NCBI GenBank assembly: GCA_037975125.1
Contig: CM075856.1
Span: forward strand, 1,297,288-1,361,287
From: Latrodectus hesperus
Taxonomy: Eukaryota; Arthropoda; Arachnida; Araneae; Theridiidae
Reading direction: 5' to 3'
DNA: 64,000 nt
In this document: positions 19,535-35,280 of the stretch, in pieces
Layout of the letters: each line of letters starts with the position of its first letter
Numbering within the stretch: the stretch's first letter is position 1
Program-made: the position numbers and the translations under genes
Notes under the pieces: generated by a model
What the model saw: only the letters and a program-made list of their open reading frames with translations
What the model was told of the DNA's origin: nothing
Database searches by the model: none

Positions 19535-20217
19535 TTGAACATTGTTCCGGTGGTGCAGCAGTACTCATTCGGGTAATCATTATACTGAATTTTAGAACAA
19601 GTTCAAAAACTCAAATTGGAACCATGAGAGGCATAATTTATTAGGGCATCATTCTCGAGCAACATGTTCAGTATAGGGGTGTCGTGGGTGCTGAATTTCT
19701 GTTTTTAAATGATAACGCCTGTCCTCGCCTTTCAAACATTTTCAATTGGCTGCTTTCAATCGGAGAATGACTGCTTCACCCGTATGAAATGGCCAGTATT
19801 GCCTTCGGACTTGAATCCAGTAGATTACGTGTAGGACTATTTTTGGTTGATGAATTGCTGCCCGCCAAATTAGTACCGGACCTTTAAATATTCCTTGCTG
19901 AGTGGATTTCTCTGCCCAAATGCTGTTCGTTAAAGCATACCTTGTCTTTTTATGGATGGCTGTTACCTCGTATGGGAGACATACGATGCACTAGCCTTCA
20001 TACCAACAGCGTCCTGTTCAGTAATTGTATGCGAGATGTATTATGTAAGTGATCCTCGGAGTAATAATCGTGTTTTGTATGCCTGGTATTATTCATGCAA
20101 CATATCTTTTATTCTTTCTCATTCTTTCAAGGCAAGAATTTTATGAATGAATCTCATTTGTTTTGGTTCTGCTTCTTTAGTTGCCGATACCAGCATAATT
20201 CATAATTTATGGATATG
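19535..20217 (+). pseudogene. Tc1-like transposase relic, 3' half
   Basis: Plus-strand remnant of the same family as the 2.03-3.49 kb element. Readable blocks are ILEQHVQYRGVVGAEFLF then LNDNACP (second catalytic Asp; usual form MDDNARP), and LPSDLNPVDYV (third motif, normally Glu after N-P-I, here Asp), followed by a stop and a degraded C-terminus. The sequence CATAATTTATGGATATGT at about 20198-20215 resembles that family's terminal repeat. The N-terminal half, including the first Asp, is missing. Confidence 0.72.
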
Positions 20218-21155
20218 TATTTGAAAATTTATGGACATGAAAATTAATTTCACTTAAATATTCGTTGCATTTAATTTTTACATATTTAATGTACGAAAAT
20301 GATAAATTAAAATTTTATTTTATGCATACATGATTATTAACAGAGTACATTTGATTTTACTTTTGATTCTGACACTTAGTTTAAAGTTTTAAGATTAAAT
20401 TAGTTCATGATAAATATGATAGATATTTATAATTTTTAATATATATTTTAAATTTAATATTCATATTTATGAATGAAATTAGTCACTTTAAAACTTTTTT
20501 AATAGATTTTGTGTGTCAAAAAATATTTACTACTTACAGATGATTAGTTGACTGATGCTTGCCCAATTATTCAGGAAGAAGTACGCATTATTTTTAAAAA
20601 GCTGCATGGATTATATTTTATTTTATTTTAATAAAGGAAAATGCACTATGTTTAATCGAAAATTAGAAAAAAATACTGTATGCAAAAATTAAATAAATTC
20701 TGGACAAAAATAATATTACATAAAAACAGGTGTTATATTCAATGAGAACGAGGCATAAGAAATATAGCTACCGTTTTTGCTTCTGACTGTGTGTGTGTTA
20801 TGTTTTTGAATAATAAGTTATTGCTAAATATTTGTGTATATTTGTTATTTATTTTTCTTCCCAATGAAAATTCTTTTTTAAATTTCTCAAAATAAAAAAT
20901 TTATATTTCTAAAAGGTTTTAAATAATATGTTCAAAATTAGATAAAATATAAAACACTAAGTTCTTAATAGGTCATTGCGGATCAAATTAATTGGTAATT
21001 AACGAATTAACTAAAGTACATTCCGTCTATTTCTTTATTTTTAATTATTTTCATAAACCTAATTCAAGAAAATATTTTATTTATTTAAGTAATGTTAACT
21101 AAAAATTATAACTCTTAATTAATATTATTTAATTATAATTATTTTAATTTAACAA
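20218..21155. other. AT-rich DNA, no gene seen
   Basis: Nothing recognisable. Confidence 0.55.
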
Positions 21156-21159
21156 ATCT

Positions 21160-21410
21160 CTTGGGAAAGCCTCTAATCCCTAAAGACCGCGTCTACAAGG
21201 TGGCGCATAAGGGAACGTCTCCACTGGTCTTCCAGTGGGTGGTAGAAAGGAAATAAAATACCTTCCGTGGACCAACAGGCAGAAGTTCAATCTTCCAGAG
21301 GCAAAGGCAAACCCCTTTATGATGCTTTTGGTCCCATATAAATTGCCTTTTTTCACTTTCTCTCTCTCTTTTTTTCCTCTCTTTTTACACTTGTCACACA
21401 ACAACAATTA
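21160..21410 (+). mobile_element. Probable retroposon of unknown family with CAACAACAA-type tail
   Basis: A GC-richer island in AT-rich DNA that ends CTTGTCACACAACAACAATT, matching the tail style of the SINEs and LINE ends in this window. The interior has a CT-rich tract (CTTTCTCTCTCTCTTTTTTT). I find no B box and no clear target duplication, so the class is uncertain. Confidence 0.45.
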
Positions 21411-22755
21411 ATTATAAACAATACTATAACTCTTAATATTAATTAATCAATATAATATTTAGTAATTGATAAAATCAATTATTTATTATAATTAAATTTT
21501 TAATTATAATTAATAAATACAAGTTATTTAATTTAATTAATACATTGAACAGATGCTATTTATGAAATTAAAATTCAATGGTAGATCAGTAATAACCCTA
21601 AAGCCAAAAGTTTGATAAAATTATATATTGAGTTGATACACTAACAAGCATCACAAGATAGTTTCAGGTGTTTTACACATTTAAAAGTATATGAATTGAA
21701 AAAACACAAATTAATATTTGCCATGAATATATTTTAGGGTTACTGTAAATTAAAATATTGCATTTTATCGATAAATTAAAAGTCTTTCACTTTTTAAAGT
21801 GAAAGGTGTAAAAAGTATTATCTATGAAAATTCTGCAAAAAATTTTAAAATCAGTTACAATAAAACTATTTACAGCCTATAGCTCCATTTAGTCGATGTT
21901 TTATTTGTATCATTATTTTGAACTGGTCACTAAGGGCTAATATTTAGCGGGCATTTGCGAAAAATCACTTATCTTGGAGAGAACATTTGTTGGTTTCCTA
22001 GAATAGAACTCATTATATATGAGATGCCCCTCGAAATGGCATCAGAGAGAACATAGCACAAATCCTACTTAGGTACCCTGGGCAGCGAAATGATTAACGA
22101 GCTCTACCTTAGAGTCACTGCAACGGTTACCAAACATTACTTTATCTTACGCAGAAATTAAGATCATGGGCCTCTTGAGTCAGAGTCTTAAAGAGTGAGT
22201 CTGTAAAGTAAAATAGTTGACCACGTTTCATTTCTGTTAATGAGAGTTGTAAACTTTTAACTTTGCACCACAGTTCATAATCGCCTAAAAAGTTTATACA
22301 AGAGTCAGCTGATAGTCTTTTATTTTACAAAGCAGAAACGTTGTTTGATCTTGTAGTCTTGTTGACTGCTGTAAAAGTTGATGCTAATTAGTTTGTATGC
22401 ATATTTACAAAAATGAGTACTTTTTTGGTAAATTTGAAAATTTACTGATTCGCCTAATAGAATATATTAATTTTTAAAACTGATTTTAATTCTAAGCGCC
22501 CAAAAAATTGAGGTTGTTAAAATGCTAAGAATAATTTTTTATGCTGTGCTTAAAAGCCCAAGAGTTATTTTTTCAGTATACTTTTAACATTTGTTTCCAA
22601 GAAAAATTCTAAAACACGATAATTAAGTGGTTGTTTATAGTATTCAAATATAATTAATAAGTTTATTCTGTAAATTTTTACTGACATGTAAACATATTTT
22701 CAAGATGCGACAACAGTTACATGAAAACATAAATATTTGTACTTCATATTTTTGA
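21411..22755. other. AT-rich DNA with an unidentified GC-richer stretch
   Basis: At about 21870-22380 the composition is more complex (GGTACCCTGGGCAGCG, GAGCTCTACC), but no coding frame or repeat family is recognised. Confidence 0.4.
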
Positions 22756-22805
22756 AAAAAATCCAGAATATCCAAAAATTCATTTTTGGATATTCTGGAT
22801 TTTTT
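22756..22805. repeat. Perfect 24-bp inverted repeat with 2-nt loop
   Basis: The left arm at 22756-22779 (core TCCAGAATATCCAAAAAT) is exactly complementary to 22782-22805, leaving only TC as the loop. It lies 17 bp before a long TA array, so the locus combines two cruciform-prone elements. Confidence 0.95.
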
Positions 22806-22820
22806 CTGGACACAAAAAAA

Positions 22821-22822
<2 letters not shown>

Positions 22823-22906
<84 letters not shown>
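22823..22906. repeat. (TA)n microsatellite
   Basis: About 84 bp of TA dinucleotides, directly after the 24-bp hairpin. Confidence 0.97.
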
Positions 22907-22908
<2 letters not shown>

Positions 22909-24663
22909 CAAAAATAAATATCGGAATTTGTGTTTGTGCTTGTAGAAATAATTTGATATCGAAATGAATAGCCTACTTTGAATTAAACAATGTTTGGTGT
23001 ATTAATGCACTATTCTTCTTATCTATTGTAGTATGATTTTTCCCTTCCTGTTCAGTTATTCATATTTATGAAACTAAAGTGTTGTGTCTGTGACGTGATA
23101 TTGCTGGGTGTTTGTATTTACTGAGAAACTGAATGGCAACTTTTACAAAAATTTTATGAAAGAATAACTGAAAAATATGAGCTGCTCAAAATAATTTAAT
23201 TAACTCAAAAATACATAAGTATGTAAGAAAACATTGAAACAATTAACGTATCAAATATAATTATAATTTCATTTTCAGGATATAGTGCAGATTCTCTTTT
23301 AAGTCGTGTATTTGTATTCAAATTGTGGTGAATTAGATCTAAGAAGACATGATAGGTATCATTTTAAAAATCTGTTAAAATATAGTTTACTTTGTAATGC
23401 TTATGATAAAGAAGCTTACTTAAGCAAATAAGTTAAATTAATCGTAAAGCTTATTTTCTAATTATAGAATTCTAACTTTGTGATATTTTCCTTTTATAAC
23501 GATTTTTGAATCTTTTATTATAGAACTTTCAAAAGTTACTGGTTGAAGAATCATTCAATAGTAATTTATTAAAAATTACATATTTTATATAATACTGTGG
23601 ATTCCTTAAAATAATTGTTGTAGTTTTCTTGGGATGAATTTCTTAAATTTTTTATCCTCTACTTCAGATAATGTAACAATTTTATCTAATCATGTAATAA
23701 TCTAATTACTTAGGAAAACGGATTAAGTTTTTGAAACAGGGTTGCGGTTAGTGTTGACTAATATAATTTTTCACACTATATTTCTAGACATCATGCATAT
23801 TCAACAGAAATCGTTCTGATGGCTGAGCATTTTTCAACTAAAAACATATTCAGTGCAAAATTAATTTTTGCTCCTATGAAGTAAATGTAAAAAAAAAAAA
23901 TGTTGGCTTAAAATGAATCTATGAAATTGAATAATATTCAAAAATTTCAAGATAATATTAATGAACTTTTGCATGTTTGATACAAAAATGAATAAGTTTT
24001 CCTAATACGGTCAAGGTTTATGGATGTAATATTAAAGTATTTTCATATTTATAGCATATAATGCACAGATACAATATTATCAATGATCACAGATTTTTCT
24101 CATCATAATTGAAGTATAATTGATTAACATTTTTAATTTTTTAAGTACTTTCAACGTTGAAAGACGTTTAGAAATTCACAAAAATATTATATTCCACTGT
24201 TACTCTTTTTAAAAACTGAACATTCCTAGATTCAATAATATGTCTAAAAAATTTTGATCGCAATTAAACAGTATTAATCATATCAACATTTCATTTGGTT
24301 ATAAAGCAGTTTTCAACACTGAATAATATTTGATTCAAAATGAAATGTTTGCTCATAAAATGTCTCAATGTTCTCAAACAAACCCATCAAAAATACTATT
24401 TTTTAAAGGAACTCACAATAAAAATTATTTATTGAACATAACAATATTATTGGTGTCATGAATTACAAAATTGGAGAACCCATTGCTGACAGGAAATTTA
24501 CATCACTTAACTGTTCATCAGTTTTAGCAATATTGGAAGTTAAAATATAGTTTTCATGCAAAACTAAACTCTCTATCTCAAAAAATAACCAAAAAACATA
24601 AAATGGTAAAAAATATGAATAAATTTCTGTAAAAATAGTGAAATGTTCACTGATTCTAAAATA
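22907..24663. other. AT-rich desert
   Basis: No gene or repeat family recognised. Confidence 0.55.
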
Positions 24664-24679
24664 CACTGGTTTTCAAAAA

Positions 24680-25870
24680 TAAAAGAATTTTTAGATTTGT
24701 GTTCAATTATCTCCAGAATTATGGATCGATTTTAATGAAATTTCTACACGCATTGATATATTATAATACATATAGCCATGCAATAATTATAAACACGCAT
24801 AATCATTGCGCAATATTCATTGGAGTCGGAAGCTATGTAACAACGGTTGCAGAACAGAACAAGAAAATGGGTTACTAAGGTATGTGGTTCGCACTTATAA
24901 ATAAATGGTCCTCACAAAATGATTTTTTGCTTTAAATAAGGCCGTTTATAATTTTCTGTCACCAATTAGTCCCATTTATTAAGTGACACTGTTTTCAGGC
25001 CCTAGATGGTTCTTGAAAGAGGTTTAAGAGTTGTAATTGTCCTCCCCAGAAAGTACTAGACATGCTGTATAGTGCTAAGGTTTGGAGATCTGATTGGCTA
25101 ATCTATCCTGATATACATCTAGCCCTATGTGGCTTCGTATTATCATCCCATTACAAAGAACTCAGCGACAACTGCATCCCTTAAAAGGTGAACACAGAGA
25201 TCCTAGATCACATTCCCATACTTCCCAGCACACCGCCTCTGTGAAAGACATGGAAGGTTATGCTGCCATTTTGTATGATGCTTGACCATACCATTAAACC
25301 TCCTCTAAAGTGGTCAATGTCGTGGATATCGAAGACATGGTAGGGCAGCCCTGTTTCTCTCCATATGAATCCATAGCGGAAATCACATGTTATGCTGAAC
25401 AGGACTCATGAGTAAATCGAACGGCCTTTTATTGACTCCAATGTCTATGCTCTCTGCATGATGCTAAATGAACTCTCTTAACGAACCAAGAAATGCATCA
25501 TGCTAATGAATGAAGAAGTGAGCAGGACGCATATCACAGGTCTTCATGGAAATGACCTTCTTTTATGAAATCTTCTGAAACCTCTTGCATTTCAAGATCC
25601 TGTGGCCATATGCAAATCACGAAAGCGCTGAGAAACTGCAGCATCCCTTTTACACGTCACTAAAATGACAGATGATGCTCATCTCCGAATATCGTGACTC
25701 TTGGACAATTTTGCTTAGGCTTTTTCTCAACAGATTTGGTCTCCTGGAATCGTTTCCATAAGTTGCTCAGGACACGGGGTGTTTAACTAAATTCTCCACA
25801 AATCTGGACTTTATACAGACCTGATTTGAGCCTCCCCAATTCGCAATCTTATTTTATTATCTAAACGTTA
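24680..25870 (-). pseudogene. Old Tc1-like transposase relic
   Basis: Minus-strand remnant with many stops and frame changes. Recognisable blocks are SNLWKRFQETKSVEKKPKQ near 25720-25800 (helix-turn-helix linker, usually SRLWKRFQ), then GGLMVW...NGSITFHVFHRGG near 25240-25320, and WDDNTKPHRARC near 25120-25160 (second catalytic Asp). The third acidic motif and C-terminus are too decayed to place firmly. It belongs to a different Tc1 subfamily from the 2.03-3.49 kb element. I could not find convincing terminal repeats. Confidence 0.7.
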
Positions 25871-27456
25871 GTGATTACTCATTGTTACTATTATGACTTC
25901 AATTCAAACGATTATTCCAAAAATACACCAAGAAATTCGGTGTAGTGGGATACTGAATAGAAAACTTGTTTTGCAACGCGTGCTTATGAAGCCTGTTTCT
26001 CTACTGGTTCTGCCCACACATATATGTACACTTACGTATTCGACACACATGATTTGCATCCTTGTCTCGAAGTAATGGTTTTGCGAACGTTCAGTTCACT
26101 TCAAGAAATTCTACAAACTGTGCAAAATTTCTTAATTTTTAAACATTAGTGTTCAAACAGAAGGAAAGTCGCGCACAATAACAAAAGTAAACAAAAATTA
26201 TTTTCCAAATAAAGGGTCTAAACCATAATCTCGCTAATTTGTATTACAAAATATTTAGTAGCAAACAATGATAAACGCTTGTAACTCTATGGAATTTTAA
26301 TACCAGTTTTCATGACGTTGTATCCTCACTTTGGTAGTGACAATATAAGTGGCTGATCATCGAATGGTTGGCATTTAAGGACCATGCTACAGTTAGAGTT
26401 ATTCTCCTGAATAAATCCTTCAAATTGGGGACTTATTTTTCGAAATTTTGAGCAAAGGAATGAAGAAATAAACACCAAACGAACAAAATTTCCAACGTAA
26501 AGAAAGAAAAAGATTTTTTATATAACTACTATTACATGTCGCTGAGCTTTAAACATACACATTTTGTTGATGTAAGTTTTCTTCTTCTATAGCTAAGATA
26601 AATTTATTATTTTTTGTATATTTTTTTAAAACTAGATACTTGAGAAATTATTTTCATGTTTTCCTTCAACAATTTGATAATAAGAATTTATTTTGTAAAT
26701 ATTATCTACATTTTATTTAATCTCATATTAAGATTTTGTTTTAAAACATAAATTCTCGTGCAACAATATTTAAACTTCAAGATTATAATAAAGATCTATT
26801 TTATTATTCTCAAAAAATACATTATTATTAAAATAAGCCAAAATTTAGAAAAATATTCTACACAAATTAGAATGGAATATCCTATGGCGAATAAAGTGCC
26901 ATCATGTTTTTAATTAAGTCTTAAAATTTTCGAATCTATAGTTAATTAGGAATTATTTAAAATCAGAATTAGAATTATACTATTTAAAATTATTTGGAAT
27001 TAGGTTTAACATTTATTTTTTACATTCGTAAACAAATCGTAAAATCTATTAGCTTTCCTACATACACTAATGTCTTCTGACACTATCTTCATATTTTACT
27101 ATTATGAGAATAAGATGTATATTAACTACATAATGATCAATGAAATTTTTTACCATTCTCATCAACTAACTTCCAGTTGCTCTTCCTTTGTTTGGCTGAC
27201 ATAATATCTATTTTCATTTTCTTTCGTTAATGGTATTACATTATGTAAGTAAATATTGTTATCCTGAAGTGATGTTTAACAACGTCTGAATAATTTTACT
27301 GAAATACATAATACTAAGAGAAATCCAATACAAAAGGTTGCTAGCTCATCAGCGGTCACATTGGTTGTATGATTACACATGTTTAAATAAAATTAAATTA
27401 AACTAAATTTTTATGTTTACTTGAAATTTAGCGAAATTTTATAAATTTTGTCTTTT
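25871..27456. other. AT-rich DNA, no gene supported
   Basis: The first part (to about 26.4 kb) may include the 5' flank of the preceding Tc1 relic. Nothing else is recognisable. Confidence 0.45.
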
Positions 27457-29043
<1,587 letters not shown>

Positions 29044-29049
29044 TATATA

Positions 29050-30845
29050 TATTTATACACCCAGCTATAGTGCCATATCTTTAATATGCATCTTGGAAAA
29101 AGTGATTGAAAGACTCATGGTAAATAGGCTGAACTGGTACCTCGAAGAATGTGGGCTTTTGGCACCTGAACGGACTGAATTTTTCAATAATCGATCATAT
29201 AATGATCTAGTCACCATATTTTGCCATATTGGGAAAGATGTCCTGAATGAAAAAAATAACTTGAAAGCAGTGCTCACTGATTTTAAAGGAGTATATGACA
29301 GTGCTTTCAAACTGTTCCATTGTAAACAATAAGATAATCAGCTTTGATAAAACTGTAATTCATTGACCATTCTCATAAACCCATCTAGACACTTTATTCT
29401 TAAGTGAGATTTGAAGATATCTTAATTGTAAATATCGATAAATACATATATTTATGAGTCATACTTGATAAAATGTTGAAATAGAAAATAGATATAGAGT
29501 CACTTCAAGAGTAATGTTAATCAAAGGTTGACTATTTTGAAACGCTTGGCTGAATCTTTGTGAGAAAGGTCAAGAACAATTCAAAATATTACCTTTAGAA
29601 CAATTATATTGCCTTTAATTTTATTTTGTTGTGAACAATAAACAATGGCAAATTTTCAAATATTTAAGAAACCAGGAACCTTTTATAATTAGGTATTAAG
29701 ACTAATCACTGATGCTGTTAAAACTATCCCTATCCATGCTGAGTTACTAATGACAAAAAATTTACTAATAAGGGCTAAATTGGAAAAAGGAAATAATCTT
29801 CTATAAAAAAACTACTTTGTATTTTGGTCATATTATCAAGACAAAAATATATATCTAAATACATAATTTGGCTACCTATGGAAAATCCGCACAATTGGAA
29901 AGACTTGAGAGTTAATCGGTAGAATCCAAGAAGTTGCCCATCCGTTAAACCCATTTTCAATGATTCATATTGAGGCACAGCTTATCTTGGTTGATAAAGT
30001 CACCAAAGCTTCACATCTACACTATTGAAATGTCTTGTCTTGGAATCCTTAAATACTAAATACCCAGTAAAAAGTGGGCACATGTATATACTGAGTGATC
30101 ATAATGCTAGGATCTAAAGTCTGCCGGCTCAGGATTTTACTTTAACCTTTTTCTTTCTATTCCTCTGTTGAGAAAAATTGTAATGCGTTTGATGAAGAGG
30201 TAGAAGCTCTTGAATTTGCCCTGAAACAATTTTTGACACTGTTTTTTGAATTCGAAAATAGAACCGTGTTATTAGACTCAAGCGCAACTATTCAGGTCAT
30301 TGGTTCTCTACAAACCTCTATTTCAACAGTGGTTCTTCAGTGTCGAGAATATATCCGATCTCTACAGTAGAAAAATGAGAAACCTCCTGAGTAATAATTG
30401 GAACCCTGGTTACAATAACATCTTTGGAAGCAAATAAGTGGACTCCCTAACACGAAAAGGAGCAACATTTGTACAACCAAAATATTCAAGTATGCCATAC
30501 CACACCATAAAACTAAACATAAAACAATCCTTTTGACCAAGACACCACTTGAAAAAAATAAGTGAAATACAGCCCAAGCAATAGAAAATCGATGACTTCG
30601 CTATTTCACTCGATTATTCACGACTTGATGAAGTGGCACTGACCAGGATTGCCTAGGCGAGCATCTTCACTGCATTGTAATTTTGGTCCAACCTTTTTGC
30701 CCATTCTGTGATCTTTGAATCTTTGAATGAATATAAACTGAGCCCATTTTCGTCACAGTGGGATATTTCTTGAGTACGGCTCCAAAATCTCCCGATATTG
30801 GCTTGCCAGAGACTGCCTAAGGCAATGACTTCGGCGATTTTTCGC
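29050..30845 (+). pseudogene. LINE ORF2 relic: reverse transcriptase, RNase H and C-terminal region
   Basis: Plus-strand remnant of a non-LTR retrotransposon. The N-terminal part of the reverse transcriptase reads AISLICILEKVIERLMVNRL...LLAPERTEFF...SYNDLV..., ending at a degraded motif A (LTDFKGVYDS) with a stop at 29330. The central RT core with the YxDD motif is not recognisable. RITDAVKTIPIHAELL-like text near 29700 matches the region after the RT. RNase H is clear at about 30180-30480 (NAFDEEVEALEFAL with catalytic Glu, then VLLDSSATIQ with Asp). A C-terminal block near 30620-30800 follows (DCLGEHLHCI..., CPFCDL). Many stops and frameshifts; clearly dead. Confidence 0.8.
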
Positions 30846-32089
<1,244 letters not shown>

Positions 32090-33048
32090 TACACTCTAAA
32101 GCTTAACAGAGGACAAATAACTAGATAAAGAACATGTTTCAGAAAAGTGATTTTTTACTAAAAAAATGTCTTATAAATTTTTAAATTCTTGGAAATAAAT
32201 TTGGCTGCATGTGCGTGATAATGAATCACCATAAGTTGCGAAACAAATTATTTCAAACGTAATGAATATATCTTTTTAATAAATACGGTTCCACTACTCA
32301 AGTACTTTTAAGTCTGATTTCTGCAAATCTGGTTTGATGAAACCTGAAATAAATAATATTTAAATCTTAAAATAACTGAACATTAATCCAAAAAAATTTT
32401 AGAGAACTTAATTTATTTAACTGTAACAAAATATTAAAAATTTATGTTTAATAAAACAAAATTGATTTTAACTGCATTGAACGAGCAAATTATTTAATCA
32501 TGCTCCTAATTTAATTTCAAAATCAAATTTGAGTAATTAATATTTTGTTTGTGCAAATAAATCTTTTTAGTTCTCTTTTATCAAGCATGTAACTTATGTT
32601 TTAAAAAAAAAAACTTTAGAAAATTTATAGCTGTTAATTATCACAGCATTCAGCACTTGGTTTTAATAAAGCAGAATACTATTTCACAGTTAGTAAGCAT
32701 GTATTTTCTTTCTCACTTAAATTGAAGAAAATTATTTTTGGTTAATAAATATTATTTAATTCTCTCTCTGAGACTTTTAAACACCTAATAGAGTTGTCGC
32801 GTAAATTTATATAATTTCATTGTGACTTTTTTGTTGAAGTTTAGTACATACTATTTTGTTTTCGTTTTATGGTTGTTATATTGCTTTTTCTTGGTATACT
32901 TAATTGCAGAAATATCTGTATGATGATTCTACTATGTATTTTTGTATTTTAGAGAACATTTTATGTACATTAAAGCTTAAAATAGTAGTAATAAAAAGTT
33001 TTCTCTAGAAATAGACTATTAAGAAAAGTAATATTTCTTCTGATAAAG
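32090..33048. other. AT-rich DNA, no gene seen
   Basis: Nothing recognisable. Confidence 0.55.
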
Positions 33049-33232
33049 TTCGTTTTGTTTGTTTGTGGCTCAAAAGTACATGTTTGAACACGATATTTGA
33101 TTAGACTATCTGATTTACAGGTTAAAAAATATTCAAAACCGCTACGCACATCTATGCCCAATGTAAAACTCTTACCTATGAAATGTTAAACTGAAGGCCA
33201 GATTATTAACAGTCCGGAAGTCAACTTGGAGC
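33049..33232 (-). mobile_element. Degraded SINE, same family as the one at 4804-4982
   Basis: As written on the plus strand it starts CGTTTTGTTTGTTTGTGGCT like the 4.8-kb copy (TTGTTTTGTTTGTTTGTCGC) and follows it through GATTAGAC, CCGCTACGCACATCTATGCCCAA and AACTGAAGGC to the head near 33232. The B box has decayed. No clean target duplication is visible, consistent with an old insertion. Confidence 0.8.
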
Positions 33233-33465
33233 TTTTTAGCAATGAGAGTAAAATTGTTTCTTTTGGGGAAATTTGTGTAAAGGCTGTTAATTTTAGAGCA
33301 TTAAAATTGTCACCTTTTTCGATTTAAAAGCCAATTTCAAAAAGAGTTTAATATTTCGAAACTGTGTGGCTACATATTAGTAAACTGTTGATGTAAGTGT
33401 ACTCTAATTTATTTGTGTCATACGATTAAAAATTCATACTTAGTTTATAGTCCATTAGCTTTCGA

Positions 33466-33467
<2 letters not shown>

Positions 33468-33550
<83 letters not shown>
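33468..33550. repeat. (TA)n microsatellite
   Basis: About 83 bp of TA dinucleotides. Confidence 0.97.
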
Positions 33551-33555
<5 letters not shown>

Positions 33556-34130
33556 TATATTATACCAGAGCACATTTCAAATCTTCTCCCAAAGATTTTC
33601 TACAGGTTTTAAATCAAAGTTTTAAGATGATAAGTAAGCACTTCGAACACTCGGTTACTGCGATATTGAAATCAAGATGCGATGATATATATTGCCAGAA
33701 TAAGAATTATGATACTGACGTAGAAAATGCCTATCCCTAAACAACCGTTATAATATCGGAGGCAGGCTATAGTGTAAAATGTCTTCATGCATACCAGAAA
33801 TTATCAACATATAAATTAAAGCTGACGTGACTATTTCTTCAAACTAAATTTGAAATGCAGCCCCTATTTATGAAATTATTGCCAACACAAATTTCGAAAC
33901 TGATCATATAATTGATTGATATATACCTGATTATTTTCTTACATAGCATTCATCAGGCATTTAATAGGTTCAACAGACCGTGTAAAAATATGATAGTGTG
34001 CAAGGCTTAATGAACAGGTGTGGACGTTTTCAAAAATAACTCCTCGAGAAATTCCCCGATAAATTTGAACTCAGAAATAAGATAAAGTGTTTTATATCTT
34101 AAGTGATGACGAAAGCATAGTTGAACAAAA
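33556..34130 (-). pseudogene. Probable Tc1-like relic (weak)
   Basis: The minus strand reads DLKPVENLWEKI near 33580-33616, close to the D-L-N-P-I-E-N-L-W motif that carries the third acidic residue of Tc1 transposases. The sequence up to about 34.1 kb has the mixed composition of a decayed element but I could not place the other catalytic motifs with confidence. Confidence 0.45.
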
Positions 34131-34172
34131 ATGGTTTAAATGGTTGGAAAGAAAAAGGGTTACATTAAATTC

Positions 34173-34192
34173 CTCTCTCTCTCTCTCTCTCT
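34173..34192. repeat. (CT)10 microsatellite
   Basis: Ten CT units between the two Tc1-like relics. Confidence 0.95.
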
Positions 34193-34269
34193 AATATCCT
34201 TACTAATCATCGTCTGTCCAAAATGTAAAATAACAAGCAGTTATTCCTTAATATGTAATATGGCCTCCC

Positions 34270-35280
34270 CTTACTGCAATGGTTTCTCACGTATTCGTCA
34301 CTTATTGTCCAACAGTTCCTGAAGTATGATTGCCCATTCTTTTATCAGAATCTGTTTCCGTCGTTTATTCCACGAGGATGTAATAAGCGGCAAAACTTCT
34401 AGCTAAAGCATTTCACACACGTTCTGTGAGATTTGAGTCAGAAAAATATGCTGACAAATCTATTCGAATAATACTTTTAATTTCCGGTTCATACTGTAAA
34501 GAAGGAAACTGGTATAGCCATGCACGGTAACCATAAAAAACGAAATTTGCTTCAATGACATCTCAGGAGAATACATTGGAAAGCTTGACCTTCTTATAAT
34601 AGCAGACTCTGATCTCTTCGAAAACGTAGAAATCAGTTCCAATTCATCATATTGCCTCCTCCAATGACAGCTTCAGTATGTTCTGTAATGTTACTGGGTC
34701 TTTTTCCTGGTGTTACAGGAAGGATGGTTCTGAAACTTCTTTCATATCTAAAAAATACACAAATCCATTGAGATGTTTAGTTTTTGTGCTCCATGCACCA
34801 CTCTAAATGGTAGTGCCAACTGCTAACTTTTAAATGGATACAGTATTCAGGATGTAGGTGAATAGGTCTCCTTAGAAAGTTATCTGGGTACAAAAATTTG
34901 CTACACTTGTCACTTCGTGTTTGTACAACTTTGCTGAGCAATGCAGATTTCTGACTGGTTGTTGAATGTATTTGCCAGTAGGTTAATAAGAAGGCCATTT
35001 CTTGCAATTGTTTTCCTGTGGTGGTCAGAAACAACCATTCTAACTGTTGTTCTTTTGAATTGGAAGGCTTTTCAAGAGTGTAAAATGGCATATTTTATTG
35101 TTTCATACTCTTCAATTGCACAGGTTCTCCAGCTTTCGATCCTTCTTCCACTTCTGAAATCGTCCTGGTGTTTCTTCCTACCATATATTGAGGAAAGAAC
35201 TTACTAGCACGGAATGTCCCAGATTGTGTACCCGTTCTTCCTTTCTTAAATTCCTTAGCTGCATGAAGCGATTGCACATG
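34270..35280 (-). pseudogene. Tc1-like transposase relic
   Basis: Minus-strand remnant. Blocks in order are RRPIHLHPEYCIHLKVSSW and WCMEHKN near 34777-34890 (region before the first catalytic motif), CVFFRYERSF near 34735-34760 (degraded form of the T-D-E-S-R-F motif, Asp replaced), YFSDSNLTERVWNALARSF near 34400-34450 (third motif, the D-L-N-P-I-E replaced), and KEWAIILQELLD near 34330-34360 (C-terminal helix). Frame changes and stops throughout. The second Asp is not identifiable. A 104-codon open stretch at 34777-35091 is part of this relic and not a separate gene. Confidence 0.7.

Noticed and set aside
34777..35091. 104-codon minus-strand open frame as an independent gene
   Set aside because: It aligns with the region before the first catalytic motif of Tc1 transposases and continues into other relic blocks.
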